Shown: piece after piece, positions 38,486-50,062 of the stretch
Layout of the letters: each line of letters begins with the position of its first letter
Numbering within the stretch: the first letter of the stretch is position 1
Origin: Argentina anserina
Lineage: Eukaryota > Streptophyta > Magnoliopsida > Rosales > Rosaceae
Direction of reading: 5' to 3'
NCBI RefSeq assembly: GCF_933775445.1
Contig: NC_065873.1
Coordinates: forward strand, 26,288,001 to 26,352,000
DNA length: 64,000 bases
Translations under genes and position numbers: made by a program
The notes under the pieces: model-generated
Database searches by the model: none
Told to the model about the DNA's origin: nothing
The model's input: only the letters and a program-made list of their open reading frames with translations

Positions 38486-40321
38486 ATGGAAACTTCAATC
38501 TACTTCTACATTTGGCTCTCCATTGTCTTCTTGTTCCTCCTCAAGAAGTATCTGCAGAAAACTAACAAAAGACTCCCACCAAGCCCTTCTCTTTCATTTC
38601 CCATTATAGGCCATCTCTACCTCTTTAAGAAGCCTCTCCACAGAACTCTTGCAAAACTATCTGAAAAATATGGTCCAGTTTTATACCTCAAACTTGGATC
38701 CCGCCCTGTTCTTGTTGTGTCCTCTCCATCTGCTGTTGAGGAATGCTTCACCAAAAATGACGTGTCTTTCGCAGACCGCCCAAAGCTGCTTGCGGGAAAA
38801 CACCTTGGATATAACTACACCACGGTTATTTGGGCCTCCTATGGCTCTCACTGGCGCAACATGAGACGCATAGCTACCATTGAGCTACTGTCATCCGGCC
38901 GTGTTCAGATGTTTCATGGCATACGTGCAGATGAAGTCAGGTCATTAATTTGCAGGCTTTTTCGATGGTCTAATGGTGATGAATCACGGAGATTAGATAT
39001 GAAGTCAATGTTTTTCGAGCTTACTCTAAATGTTATGATGAGGGTGATTGCTGGGAGGAGATACTATGGAGAAGACGTTGGAGAATCGAATGAAGCTAAG
39101 ATATTTCAACAGATTGTAAAAGAGAGTGTTCTATTGACTGGGACTAGCATTGGAGATTTCTTGCCAGTTTTGAAGTACGTTGGATCTGGTGGACTTGAGA
39201 AAAAGCTGGTGAAATTGCAAGAGAAGAGGGATAAGTTCATGCAACATCTGATTGAAGAACACAGAGAGGTGCAGAGTGGTTCTGTTTCTGAAAAGAAGAG
39301 CAAGAGCATGGTGGAAGTCTTGTTATCACTGCAAGCAAATGAACCTGAATATTACACTGATGAAATCATAAAAGGCATGATGCAAGTAAGCTCTCTCAGT
39401 CAGAACCTGTCAAATTATTACATAACTGCAGTTATTATGAAAGAATTTCGTTTTTAGCTGATCAGGTTAAATTAGACATGCTCTAGGAACTGTTTTACTA
39501 TTGTTTTTAGCTTGAGCTCTAGACATTATGTTACTATTTATGCAAATCGCATGTTACCCCTCTGTATTAACAGTGTGTCCTAAGACTCAGTTTGAGCTCT
39601 CAACCAGAAATTACTCGTGCTTTAGAAACAAAGTTACATGCGTACAAATATATAGTTTGAAATATGAAAAACCAGTTGGTCTATGGCTTGTTTTTACCAG
39701 GTCATGTTATCAGCAGGAACTGACACCTCAGCTGGAACCATGGAATGGGCTCTATCATTATTACTCAACAATCCAGAAGCCCTTGCAAAAGCACAGAAAG
39801 AAATTGATACGAAAATTGGGCAAATCAGGCTAATTGAGGAATCAGACATTGCTAATCTCCCCTATCTCCATTGCATCATAACTGAGACACTCAGACTGTA
39901 CCCAGTTGTCCCACTTCTGTTCCCACATGAGTCATCTGAGGACTGCACCGTGGGAGGCTTCAACGTTCCCTGTGGTACGATGCTGTTGGTGAATGCATGG
40001 GCTATACATCATGATCCTAAGTTGTGGGATCAGCCTGAAAAATTTAAGCCAGAGAGGTTCCAAAATGCACTAGTAGAAAGAGATGTCTACATGTACTTCC
40101 CATTTGGGACTGGAAGGAGAGGCTGTCCTGGGGAAGGCTTAGCCAACCGGATAATAGGGCTGACGTTAGGGTCAGTCATTCAGTGTTTCGAGTGGGAGAG
40201 AATTAGTGAGGAGATGGTGGACATGACTGAAGGGAGTAGCATTGCATTGCCTAAAACTCACCCTTTGCTAGCAAAATGCAGGCCACGCCCAACGATGATG
40301 TCCTTACTTTCTCAACTCTAA
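38486..40321 (+). CDS. Cytochrome P450, CYP81 family (intact array member)
   Basis: Membrane-anchored heme monooxygenase of the CYP81 family; substrate unknown. Exon 1 38486-39385 and exon 2 39701-40321, phase-0 intron of 315 bp, give 506 residues. Seen: anchor (about 5-20), PPSPS hinge, I-helix AGTDTSAG (305-312), ETLR (362-365), PERF (417-420), heme loop [12 protein letters not shown] with Cys at 442, C-terminus LLSQL. The start ATG is conserved in position and context in the two pseudogenes upstream. It is the sole survivor of the plus-strand array; both of its neighbours to the left are dead copies, one being its direct tandem duplicate. Confidence 0.94.
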
Positions 40322-41090
40322 TAATATTTCTGTGGTTTTCTTGGCATGTTTGTTTTCAAATGCTAGCTATTAGATATGCTCCAGCTTGGTTGTACATTGT
40401 GTATGCAAAGCATTATAGAATATGTCTGAATGGGCATCCTATTATTACTAGTAAATTTCTTTTCTGATTCACACTGTTCTGTTAGAAATTTTGAGAGGCA
40501 ACAGGTTTGATTTCAAGTCTGACTTGATATCAACTCATAATCAATCTGGTTAGTTTTAGAGGCAGGCATCTGATAATCTGATATTGAGGATATAAAAATG
40601 ATTGCTACCTAAATACCTAAAAATTGAATAAAAACCAGGAATGGCATAGTGTAGCAGAGTCCAAAAAAAAAAAGGCCGGAATACTAACCCGCATTTGATG
40701 CAAAGCGTAAGCAATCATTTCCCTTATTCTAAGGCTTGTGTAGAGACTTCAGTTCCAGGCTTTCCAACTTGGACTTCTATCTCTTCTAAACCGTGATTAT
40801 AAGCACCAACACAATGCAGACTCTTCATATACAATTATGTCTTGCCACAATCTAATACGAAACAAGCCATATATGTTTCCCTTATTTTCAATCCTGAACG
40901 TATTCCACCAACCAGCCATGTCTTCCACCATCATAGATCATAACTGTACTAGTTTCAATTACCAAATAGATTGGCTCACATCCTAGCAAATCTCCAAGCT
41001 TCAAGGCATAAAACTTAGCCCAAACATCAGCTGAGTGGAGCTATAAAGATGTTGTCGCAGAAAGCGCATCATATACTGGCTTCCTGATCC
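40322..41090. repeat. Segmental duplication, CYP81 3' flank, copy B
   Basis: Counterpart of 37,070-37,830. Includes the 3' UTR of the intact gene in its first few hundred bases. No recognised coding content. Confidence 0.85.
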
Positions 41091-42205
41091 TCCTCCACGA
41101 GAAACCCCAAAACGGGCAGAGCTTTCACAATTGTCCCTTAATTGAACATATTAGGCAGTTTCTGATATACTAGAGTTCAACCGAAGAATTATGTAGTCCT
41201 CAGTGGCTGAGACATAAACCAAGTCGAAAGATCTAACTTTGTGGCTGTTATATTCGAGAAGGAGTCTGACTGGGTTTTGGCACTTGGAAGAAATTTGATG
41301 GTGGATTTTACTGAACTCTGGGTCAGAGTATAGAGACTCACATCGTTTGAAATGCAGCTGAATGAGTTGATGCACTTTAAAGATTTAACAGCCAACCAAT
41401 TTCAGATGGAGAACTGAGAAACAGAGACTGGAGGCATATAACAAGAAGTTATTCCGATCACCACATAACTGCATCCTTTTAATTGTACAGAAATGGAAGG
41501 TTAATGCAACTCGCCTACAAAGAAAATACAACTAGCTGGCTGTGAATTTGAATTTAGCTCAGCTCACTTGTATGTAATCTGGCAGTACACGATCACAGCC
41601 ATAATTGTGCAGTACAGTCCCCACTGCCAACAGCTTAAACACAATAACATTCCACACTAAGTTCGGTCATGGATTGAATTTGGACAGATTTTTCTCTTCG
41701 ATAATACCACCTGAGGGGAGCCACTGGTTGTATCAGTTGGAAAAGGACAAATAATCCTGTCAACTCTCATTGCCTTGTTAGCTCTATGAAAGCAACATAG
41801 CAGCATAGGCTATCCAATTTCTATGTGCGAGTACGCCGGAGTTATATCCTATAACCCCAAGAACTTGAGTTCGCACATTTTCTTTAACTGCTACTATGGC
41901 CCTGGGACAGATCATTCAGAGTGTAAGTTTTGAACCATAAATCAAATCATTCTTATGCAGTTTTAAGGAAGTTCTTTTGTATGCGAACCGAAAGAGTTAT
42001 TAGGGAAGAGTTGAAACCTTGAAGATCGTACAGAACAGTTGATACCCCTTAAGCATCTGTCAACACCCTTCAAACTTCAAAGTAGCCTTCAATTGAGATT
42101 ATTCTCAGTAAACCTTTAGCCAGATCTTCCCAACATACTGAGACAGGCTTTTCCACAACGGTCATTGTCATTGTTTCAACATAAACCCCAAATTAATATC
42201 ATCTA
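41091..42205. other. Intergenic, includes cyclin 3' UTR
   Basis: AT-rich DNA between the duplicated CYP81 flank and the cyclin stop codon. The minus frame at 41375-41151 (74 codons) resembles nothing I know. The right end should be the cyclin 3' UTR. Confidence 0.45.
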
Positions 42206-42768
42206 TCATGCATTCACATTATCAAACAGAGGAGCTGGTAGCTCTGGGGGGCAGGGAACATTTGCCACGAACTTGAACTGTCAAAGCAAGAACATTCCAA
42301 TTAGACTCTTCATTTCTCATAATAGGAAAATCAAATGTCAAAATTACACTTCTGGTCAAATACCTTATGTTGTTTGTATTTCTCTCGCACAACTTGTAAC
42401 GATCCTCCTTCTCTACCCAAGTACAAGTCATGAAGGACAAGAACACAATCTTTCAAATCAGCTGCTTTGTACCCAGTGCATTGTTGCAATGTTGAACACT
42501 GAAATAAACAAAGTTTAGTAGTTGCCTCATACTTGAAGTGAGACCAGAGTGTATAAATTACTTACAACTCTTACCCAAGGGTTCACATTTGATCTCATTA
42601 ATCTTGCAAGGAAAATAACTGATGAAGCTACCAGAGAAGGCAAGAACTTCACACATTTATAATCCAACAAACTTAGCTCTCCAAGGTAGGAAACCAAGAA
42701 CTCAAACTGCAAATTGGGAGTCTGCACACAACACAAATAAGGCAAGCAGTCAATATCAAAGAATATCA

Positions 42769-42804
<36 letters not shown>

Positions 42805-43136
42805 AGCTTCGGCCGGCTCAGACGGGATCGCCGGGAGGTGGGTAGTGTGGTTGTCGTGGTCCGCCCCGCCGTTGCGGCCTGCCATCACTGGAAACGGCGA
42901 ATACGGACTGCCGGAGCTCCATCGGCGACCCATGGCGGCCGGAATCTGCAAACAACAAGTTTCTGGGCAGATTCCGGTAATTTCGCCATCTGGCCGTTGT
43001 GGGTCGCCGATGGCGCTCCAGTCGGCACAGACGGGATCACCGGGAGGGGGAGCACGGCTGGCACCATCCGCACCATCGTTGCGCATCGCCGGTGACCAAA
43101 TCCGGAGGTCCGGAGATCCAGACCTGAGAAAATCTG

Positions 43137-43201
<65 letters not shown>

Positions 43202-44501
43202 AACTTACTTTATCTGTCCCATGAGCAGCATCAGTAAACTTTCTGTAAAAGCATTATGTAAAATGCACATTAATTAGTTACAACAGTTAAATCAAGCTAG
43301 GTGTAAGTAATTTTGAGAACCAACAAGAGATTTGGCTGTCAGCACACCTTAAGAAGGTCCTAACAGTAGGATTCCCCATTTCGAATTTGAGAGACTTGAG
43401 GATATCAGCCTCCATCTTGATCACCTTAAGAACAACCATAAAGTACTTTACTACAAAAGCCTCAGGTATCAATCCGGTGCAGAACGGGAGAGGATAGAGC
43501 AAATACCTCCATTTTGGTGTATGTATTTTCTGTCATGTCACTAAGCTCATCCGCATTTGGAGGATTAATCTCTTCATACTTCCTATTAATCACAAAATAA
43601 GAAAAAGGTCGGCATAATTCTTGTGCAATTAAACAACAATTGGTATGCAAATTCAGGAAACTATTCAAAGAGAACACAGACTTACGAGGCAATGAACATC
43701 GAAGCAACTCCCAATAACTGAAGCTTCTGCTTGTCGATCACATTCATCGACAGATACTTATCAACATAGGAAACACATAGATAAAGAGTGTCTGGAAGAA
43801 ACTTAAATTCGTCGGCAACATCCACCAACCAATCCACAAGAATCCCTCTCATAGTAGCACTAATAGCATCCCTCTGAATTCTCTCCATGTAATCAGGCAA
43901 TGGCCTTCTCTTTGGTTCCACCTAAACAACAATCTATTATAAGTAAGCCTAATTCCCAACTAGATTATCACAACTAAACCAAAAAAAAATTGCACCTAAA
44001 CTTATTGTCATTACTCTTCAGAAGCATTTACACTTTCCAATCAAACCCAATACTCTTTACTACACTACGCCTCCATAATCAAACTTAAACCCATAAAGTT
44101 ACATACTTTAAAGCCAAATCCCATAATCAAACCAAACCCATTACGGCATTGCCCAAAGAACCCAGATTGAATCCAACAGTGTCATATCATTTCAATTCAA
44201 AACAAGCAAAAAGGAACGATCTTTTCACCTCCAATCTGCGGAGATAGGCATAGATATCAGAAGCATAAGCACCACAAAGCTGTGGGTCTTCATTGTCACT
44301 CTCCGGCACAGCACTAACAGCACTCCGTTTTTCACATTTGGGTTTAGGGTTTTCAGAGGCCAAAACGACGGCGTCTGCCAAGTTGGTGAGATCTCCGAGA
44401 ACCGCGCGCTTCTTAGTGGCCAGCTGGTGCTCCTCGGCCAAGGCCGCCACCGCCCTCCTCTTGGCCGCCGCGCGATTCTCGGCCATGGTAAAAGAAGACA
44501 T
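42206..44501 (-). CDS. CYCA3-like: A3-type cyclin, copy 1
   Basis: Regulatory subunit of cyclin-dependent kinase, nuclear; A3 cyclins act around G1/S and S phase. Eight minus exons: 44501-44229, 43921-43686, 43582-43507, 43424-43348, 43242-43209 (a 34-nt micro-exon), 42721-42575, 42498-42364, 42277-42206. Total 1050 nt, 349 residues, all phases consistent. Seen: a destruction-box-like RAVLGDLTN near the N-terminus, the DPQLCGAYASDIYAYLR lead-in, cyclin signature MRGILVDWLVDV (about 115), then the C-terminal cyclin fold with FEFLVSYLGELSLLDY. A second in-frame ATG at 44486 (MAENRAAAKRR) is an equally good start, giving 344 residues. The intron between exons 5 and 6 contains a GC-rich insertion (see 42803-43136). 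Confidence 0.93.
42769..43199. mobile_element. GC-rich element flanked by TA repeats, in a cyclin intron
   Basis: A 334-bp GC-rich core (42803-43136) is bounded by (TA)n at 42769-42802 and (TA)n-(GA)n at 43137-43199. The core has a direct repeat (CAGACGGGATC-CCGGGAGG at about 42818 and 43027) and a partial inverted repeat (CCATCGGCGACCCA at 42921 against TGGGTCGCCGATGG at about 43000). Composition is sharply unlike the AT-rich intron. It resembles the microsatellite-flanked Micron-type elements reported from rice, though it need not be related. It has no convincing protein frame. Confidence 0.6.
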
Positions 44502-45778
44502 CCCAGTTGTCTCCGAGATTTGGGGTGTGGAAGTAGTCAAAGTAAGAGTGGTTTTGAGTGAGAGGTGTGATTGGGGATTTGTAGTGAGAATGGTAAAATC
44601 AGAGAGCCAGGTTGAATTTGCTACGAAATCTCGGGTGTTTGGTGCTTTTGGTTTTTGGTATAAAAATTTTGGGTTTCGAATTTTGAAGCTTTTGGTGTTG
44701 ATTTGGGGCTGATTGAAATTTAGCAAAAAGGTAAAAACACTGTTCCCGCCTCGTCTGGGTTTTCACTGTTCTGTTTGTTTTCCAGGACCCGCCATGGCGC
44801 GTGTTTATCAACTGATAATAATGGTTCCAAATGGCTCATGGGTTTATATAGGGAAATTTGAACCTGGAGTGTCAATTGATTTTGAACGTGAAACTCGTGT
44901 AACTCAATTTTGGTATCATATAAGGTTACACGTGTGTGTCTTTTCTCACACTACTCCTCAATCACACGGGGCTAATATTACACAAAATAGTTGTCCACGC
45001 TATGAATGTTCAAGGACTCACACATACATGAGCTTGTTGAGATATCAAATCCCTAAATCAAAAATATGGGGCTTTACTAATGAGTTCATAATGGTTTCAG
45101 TCCCTTTATCTATTGTCAGTTCGTTGTTTCACATCTTATCATAATATTTCATCACTTTACCAAGTGGGTCATACAACACATATTGAGGGCGTATTAAGCA
45201 TTTAAATACATATATATATATATATAGTTTTCATATACGTTGCTTCTCATCATTTAAGCAATGTACCATATCCATTCCAAAAGAAACCAGTGTTGCACTT
45301 GTCACCTATGGTTGCCCTTCCCGAGTATTGCGGTACCCCTTGTTAGTTTACTTCGATTTTGAAAACAAACTTGACATTGATGAACGTCTCCTTGCAAGAG
45401 TGAGAGAGTTGCTTGTTCTCTTGGCAAGAACCACAATTGTAAGGAGGTTAGGTTGAGGGATCAAAATGGTTAAACCCCCTCGTCAAGTGGACAACACGAA
45501 GGTCTATGTGAAGGGGTCTTGACTATGTTCAGACTTTATAGTTTTTTCTCCGCATATTTGATTCTTGTCACGATTGACTACACTATGATAAATCTACAAG
45601 TTTTTTCCAAGATCCGATATTAGAGTAGCCTGATCAATTGGCAAATCAATGCGTAATGTTTATTATTGTATTAGGACATCATAAATTACCTAATGGAGCT
45701 AACTTGCAATAATTCATTTTTCTAATGTATGATTATGTTTGGACAAGCTTCCGTGTGTATATATATATATATATATAT
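44502..45778. other. Cyclin copy 1 promoter and intergenic DNA
   Basis: Left part is the cyclin leader and promoter with an E2F-like site. To the right is AT-rich DNA with (TA)n at about 45,209-45,226 and 45,757-45,778. A 143-codon plus frame at 44713 shows no recognised motif. Confidence 0.45.
44743..44750. promoter_or_regulatory. E2F-like site upstream of cyclin copy 1
   Basis: TTCCCGCC, eight of nine bases of TTTCCCGCC, about 240 bp upstream of the start of the minus-strand cyclin. E2F sites drive G1/S genes, including A3 cyclins. Confidence 0.5.
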
Positions 45779-45843
45779 GGGAACTAAAATTCTCACTCCA
45801 ACAATTGAAAACCACACTACATTCATATTATTTTATAATATCA

Positions 45844-45856
45844 CCCCCCCCCCCCC
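45844..45856. repeat. Poly-C run
   Basis: A run of about 13 C in AT-rich DNA just inside the left end of the MULE. Confidence 0.85.
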
Positions 45857-46109
45857 ATAGTTTTTACTTCCCTCCTTTAATCTCTTCCTTTCTTTCTTCT
45901 TAAATGTTATTTATTTTTCTTTTCTTTTTCTCAAAATTACACGTTATTTTGAATACTGTTGACGTACGTTTCAACATGTAGATCATTACACAAAAGTTCC
46001 TCTTTTTGCTATCATACATGACAAATCTACATTATTGCAGATATGTAATACCTAAATAAAAAAAATTACAAATAAAAACAAACAACTAAGTATACATAAA
46101 GAGTTAAAA

Positions 46110-46150
46110 ACTGATAATGACATATTATATATATATATGTCATTATCAGT
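46110..46150. repeat. Perfect 16-bp inverted repeat inside the MULE
   Basis: Arms ACTGATAATGACATAT (46110-46125) and ATATGTCATTATCAGT (46135-46150) flank a short AT loop; it would form a strong hairpin. Confidence 0.9.
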
Positions 46151-46659
46151 CATTTTATCCATTATCATTATATGTTGTGAGAGATACAAAAGAAGTCATG
46201 TCTTCATTTTGAGCATAAAAAAGGTTCCAAACCAAGTTGTCTTCATTCAAAACAAATAAGTGCCTCCTCCCCTACACATAACTACTTTAGGTCAAACTAA
46301 GTCTGCAAAACAAAAAATAAAGCTTGTGTATTAGAGAAATGAACACATAAGACAATTTAATTTGAACCAACACTTAAAACCCACTCATAAAAGCATTGAT
46401 GAGCACACTAAATGTAGATTTATACATATAATATATAAAGTAATAAAATCTCTTATATTTACAAATGAAGAAGGTAGCACGTTAGATAAAGCAATTAACA
46501 TAGTGCCAAATAAAGATAGTATGTTAGATACAAGTTAACTTAGAAAAGCAGACTCTAAACAATAAAAAAAAACTTAATATAATATGATAACAGATTAATA
46601 GATACTTACTATCCATATACATCCAAAACAAATGGTTGAAAAACTAAGCAATATTTCCC

Positions 46660-48583
46660 ACATTTGATGCAATGGACTTGTTGATGGATTGACACTTGTT
46701 ACGGTAATGACTGGTATCACCACAAACTCTACATTTCCCAGGTGTCTTCTCCACTATTTCAAAGTACGAGGGTTCTCAAATTGTAGAATTAGCAGCATTT
46801 TTTTTTGTTGATCCTACTTGACGACCTTTATGAGGTTGGATAGTAGGTTCAAAAATGAAGGGGCAAGATGCACCAACAATGTGAGAAAGTTGCCTTATGG
46901 TATTCTCCTTTTGCGCAAGTGGTTGTTTGTCATACTTCTCTTTAATGTTGGATAAAAGGCTGGTGAGAGCATCTTCGTGATCCAAGCTTGCATGTTTATC
47001 AACACTGAATGATCTTGCATCAATCCTCCATTGCATGTGAATCTGGTTTAAAGTGGCAACATTGTGGTATCCATCTCCTTAATCATGTGCACACAAGGAA
47101 GACCCATGCTTTAGAAAATTGTCCCTTACATTGAGATGACTAATCTTTGTTATTTGCTAAAATATATTGCTTATGCAACTCGTACAATGCATAAAAAGCG
47201 ACCTTATTAACCCTCTCTTTAAAGAATGGGATGCAACACTTTTGAGGAGCACGAATCTTTTCACTTGCAAGTTAAGTTTTAATTTCCTGAAACTGATTTT
47301 CAATAGCAACACAAATATTTTCCTTCACTTCATGGATATCACCAGTTGAAACTTGTAGATATCTCTTTATGGTTGCATGAGCACCTTCTGCTCTATAAGT
47401 CACATTATTACCAAAATGTGAAGTCTTCCCCGTCCATGCATATATAAATGTCTATTTCTAAATGAGCCAAGTACTTGCAATAAGCCAAAACTGAAGCATA
47501 ACCTCCATACTGGATTTGAAAATCAATCTAAGCTTCATTGTATGTTGATACATTCCAAGATTTCACCAAGGCATACCAAGAAGACATAAAAACAACTTAG
47601 TATTTATCTTCTTTAAACTGACCCTTATTATGTGCAACTATATTTTTCTCAATATGCCATACACTCAAGAGATGAGAAGTCATAGGGAACACAACTTATA
47701 CGGCTTTCATCAAAGCTAACTCCCTATCGGTTATTATTACCAAAGGCTGATTACCCAAACCCGACAACTTACTGAACATTTCAAGAGCCCACTCGTAATC
47801 CTCTTGTTCCTCTCTTTGCATGAAGATAGAGCAAGAGTAAAATGATGTGTTGAAGCTGGACACTCCTATAATCTCAAGTAGTGGCATCTTGTACTTATTT
47901 GTCTTATAAATACAATCCATCACAAAGACATAATGGTAGCTCTTAGTCAACTCAATAGAAGTGGGATGAGCAAAGAAAAAATTGGTCAAATTACCATGAT
48001 AATCATGCTTGACATTATAAGTAAAATCAGCCCCACCAAGCTCTTCCAATAATGCTTGAATAATTGAACGACCACCTAGGTTCTCCTTCCTAAATTGAGT
48101 TGTCTTACTATATACATCTCTAGAAACAACTAGAAGTTTAGGATTACTTTGCCGGAGTGAAGAGATAATTTGACGAGGTTTTATGCTAGCTCTACTCATT
48201 TGTTTTACTTGTAAGGCTTCCTCTTTAGTAAATCGACGAGAATAAGGATGCCCAGCCATGTCACTATAAGGCTCATGGTTGTGTAACAAGCTAATTATCT
48301 CGACCTTCCACCCCCCATCAGCTATCCTTCTTCCCATAATTTTAAAAGGACAATTAATCGAACGAGAAAATGAATTATTTTTCCTATTCTCAGCTGCAAT
48401 TTTTGTTCGATAACTACCACCTCTATCACAACCAATAACAACATAATAATTGACTTTTGATCTTTTGATTACTACGACATACCCTTGCGTCAACCCAATC
48501 TTCTTAACATCCCTGATGAGGTCTTCTCGTTTTTTAAATACTTTAGTTGATAATAAAGTGAGTTCATTAAAAACATCCGACAT
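46660..48583 (-). pseudogene. MULE transposase, broken
   Basis: The frame 48583-47696 (295 codons) holds the N-terminal FAR1/MuDR-type DNA-binding region (GYVVVIKRSK, then CPFKIMGRR and a Trp/His zinc-finger-like LLHNHEP) and the start of the DDE-type MULE transposase domain (YHYVFVMDCIYKTNKYKMPLLEIIGV, ITDRELALM). It stops in frame right after, where the family continues with a WH-K motif; that continuation is visible downstream (about 47,690-47,640) with more stops. The frame 47036-46776 and the CRVCGDTSHYRNKC zinc knuckle near 46,740-46,700 are its C-terminus. Confidence 0.85.
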
Positions 48584-49740
48584 TCTTCATTCCTTAAATC
48601 ACAAATAACCATAGTTATAGTTACGGTACTAGTTAATTAAATACATGATACTAAAAATTTAGGCCATTTGTTATTCTCACTTGGTTGTTGCAAAGAAGAG
48701 ATTAGTCTAGCTTTCATACTGTAGTTACTAACATTATCTGACCATCACCACAGCTACTATGCTTTTATTCCAGTAAATTAACTAGTAGTGCTCCCAATAT
48801 AAATTAAACATAAACACATACAATTAAATCAACAAAGAATTAAACTCACCATTGACGAGGCTTTCAATAGTACTAGAAGAATGATAACAATGTAAGTCTT
48901 CTTCCATGTCATTCGGTGCCACCATATTAGCAATCTTTTGCAAGTCCTCTTCCATTCCAAAGAAAGAAAAATGAATTTCACCTTTTGCTAGCAATCTGCA
49001 AAGACCAAGAGGTCAAAATTAGATATGCAATCTCAACATTTCAAAGAAATACAAGGGATTATATAGAAGAATGGTATAAAAAGGAATCAAATTTGAAGAA
49101 AAACATTAGTGTAGAATCAAATTTTGGTATAACTAATTCCAACAAAATCGAAGAGAACCAATTCTAACATCGTAAAAAAATCAAATTTGACAAAGCCCAT
49201 AGAAATTAAAGAAGTATGAACCACAATTTTTGTCAAAAATCAGTATAGAATCAATCAAATCTAACCTTAATGTAGAATTTGATATAAATTAGGTGAGTTT
49301 CGTGAATACATTGAGAACTTCGGGTTGGTTTCAAAATATTTCGCAAGTAGCACTCTTAGTGAGTTTGGATTCAAAGTCTTAATATCTGATGCAAATTTCT
49401 TTTGTGGGGGAGGAGGTTGTGAGAGGCTGTAAAGAAAGAGTCGGGTGTCACTGGAAAGAAAATGAGGAACAAAAAAAAAATGAAAAGAACATTTTAGGAA
49501 GTAAAAACTGTGTGAGGTTGTGATCATTAGTTAGTTTTCAATTGTTAGAGTGAGAATTCTCAGTTCCCTATATATATATATATTTTAGTTATCTATTTTC
49601 TGATTACAGGTTGCATGGTATACTGATCTCAGTAAATTTGTAAATGGACGACGGTGATTTAAGAGAGCACTGAAATAGGCATGGGGAATAGTGTTCATGA
49701 CGGAAGTCTGTCTCGATAAAACTGAGAATTTAACCCAACA

Positions 49741-49749
49741 GGCGGGAAA
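49741..49749. promoter_or_regulatory. E2F site upstream of cyclin copy 2 (distal)
   Basis: GGCGGGAAA, the exact complement of TTTCCCGCC, 320 bp upstream of the start codon. Confidence 0.6.
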
Positions 49750-49872
49750 CCGGTCTTATTCTGAAATTTTAGTACCAAATTCAAATCAAAACCACCAAAA
49801 CACTCAAATAACCCCAACAACCAAAACCACCTGAAACTCCAAAACCCAAAAAAATTCAACATTAACCAAAAA

Positions 49873-49880
49873 GCGCCAAA
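49873..49880. promoter_or_regulatory. E2F site upstream of cyclin copy 2 (proximal)
   Basis: GCGCCAAA, exact complement of TTTGGCGC, about 185 bp before the start codon; with the site at 49741 it makes a pair. Confidence 0.6.
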
Positions 49881-50062
49881 TCCATGACTTTTCAGAGACA
49901 ACTTCAACACCCCGCTCTCTTTTCCCCATCTCAAATATTTCAGACCCTCTACAAATCCCCCATCCCACTTGTCACTTCTCACCTCCACCATCTCCAAACC
50001 CACAAAGCTCAAACAGCCACCGTGACTGAAAGCCACGACCTTTTACCCCAACTCAAACCGCA

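Larger units (their letters stand above)
45779..49568 (-). mobile_element. Mutator-like element (MULE) with terminal inverted repeats
   Basis: Ends are inverted copies of GGGAACT(A/G)A-AATTCTCACTC(C/T)AACAATTGAAAAC (45779-45816 and 49568-49531), about 35 bp with a few mismatches. Each end is flanked by TATATATAT (45770-45778 and 49569-49577), consistent with the 9-bp target duplication of Mutator-type elements, although the site is a TA microsatellite so this is weak. A MULE transposase gene lies inside on the minus strand. The element is about 3.8 kb and sits between two cyclin genes. The transposase is broken, so it would need help to move. Confidence 0.85.

Noticed and set aside
40740..41375. 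Possible decayed RNase H-like or other protein on the minus strand (also in the duplicate at 37.4-37.8 kb)
   Set aside because: A few residue stretches look coding, but no catalytic motif is present and the frame is broken in both copies.
42622..43237. Long open frames on both strands through the GC-rich intron insert (157, 130 and 106 codons)
   Set aside because: Open because of GC-rich composition and TA/GA repeats; they translate partly as Tyr-Ile and Glu-Arg runs and lie in a cyclin intron. No recognised domain.
44713..45144. 143-codon plus frame next to cyclin copy 1
   Set aside because: No motif, overlaps the promoter of the cyclin; could be chance. Not called as a gene.
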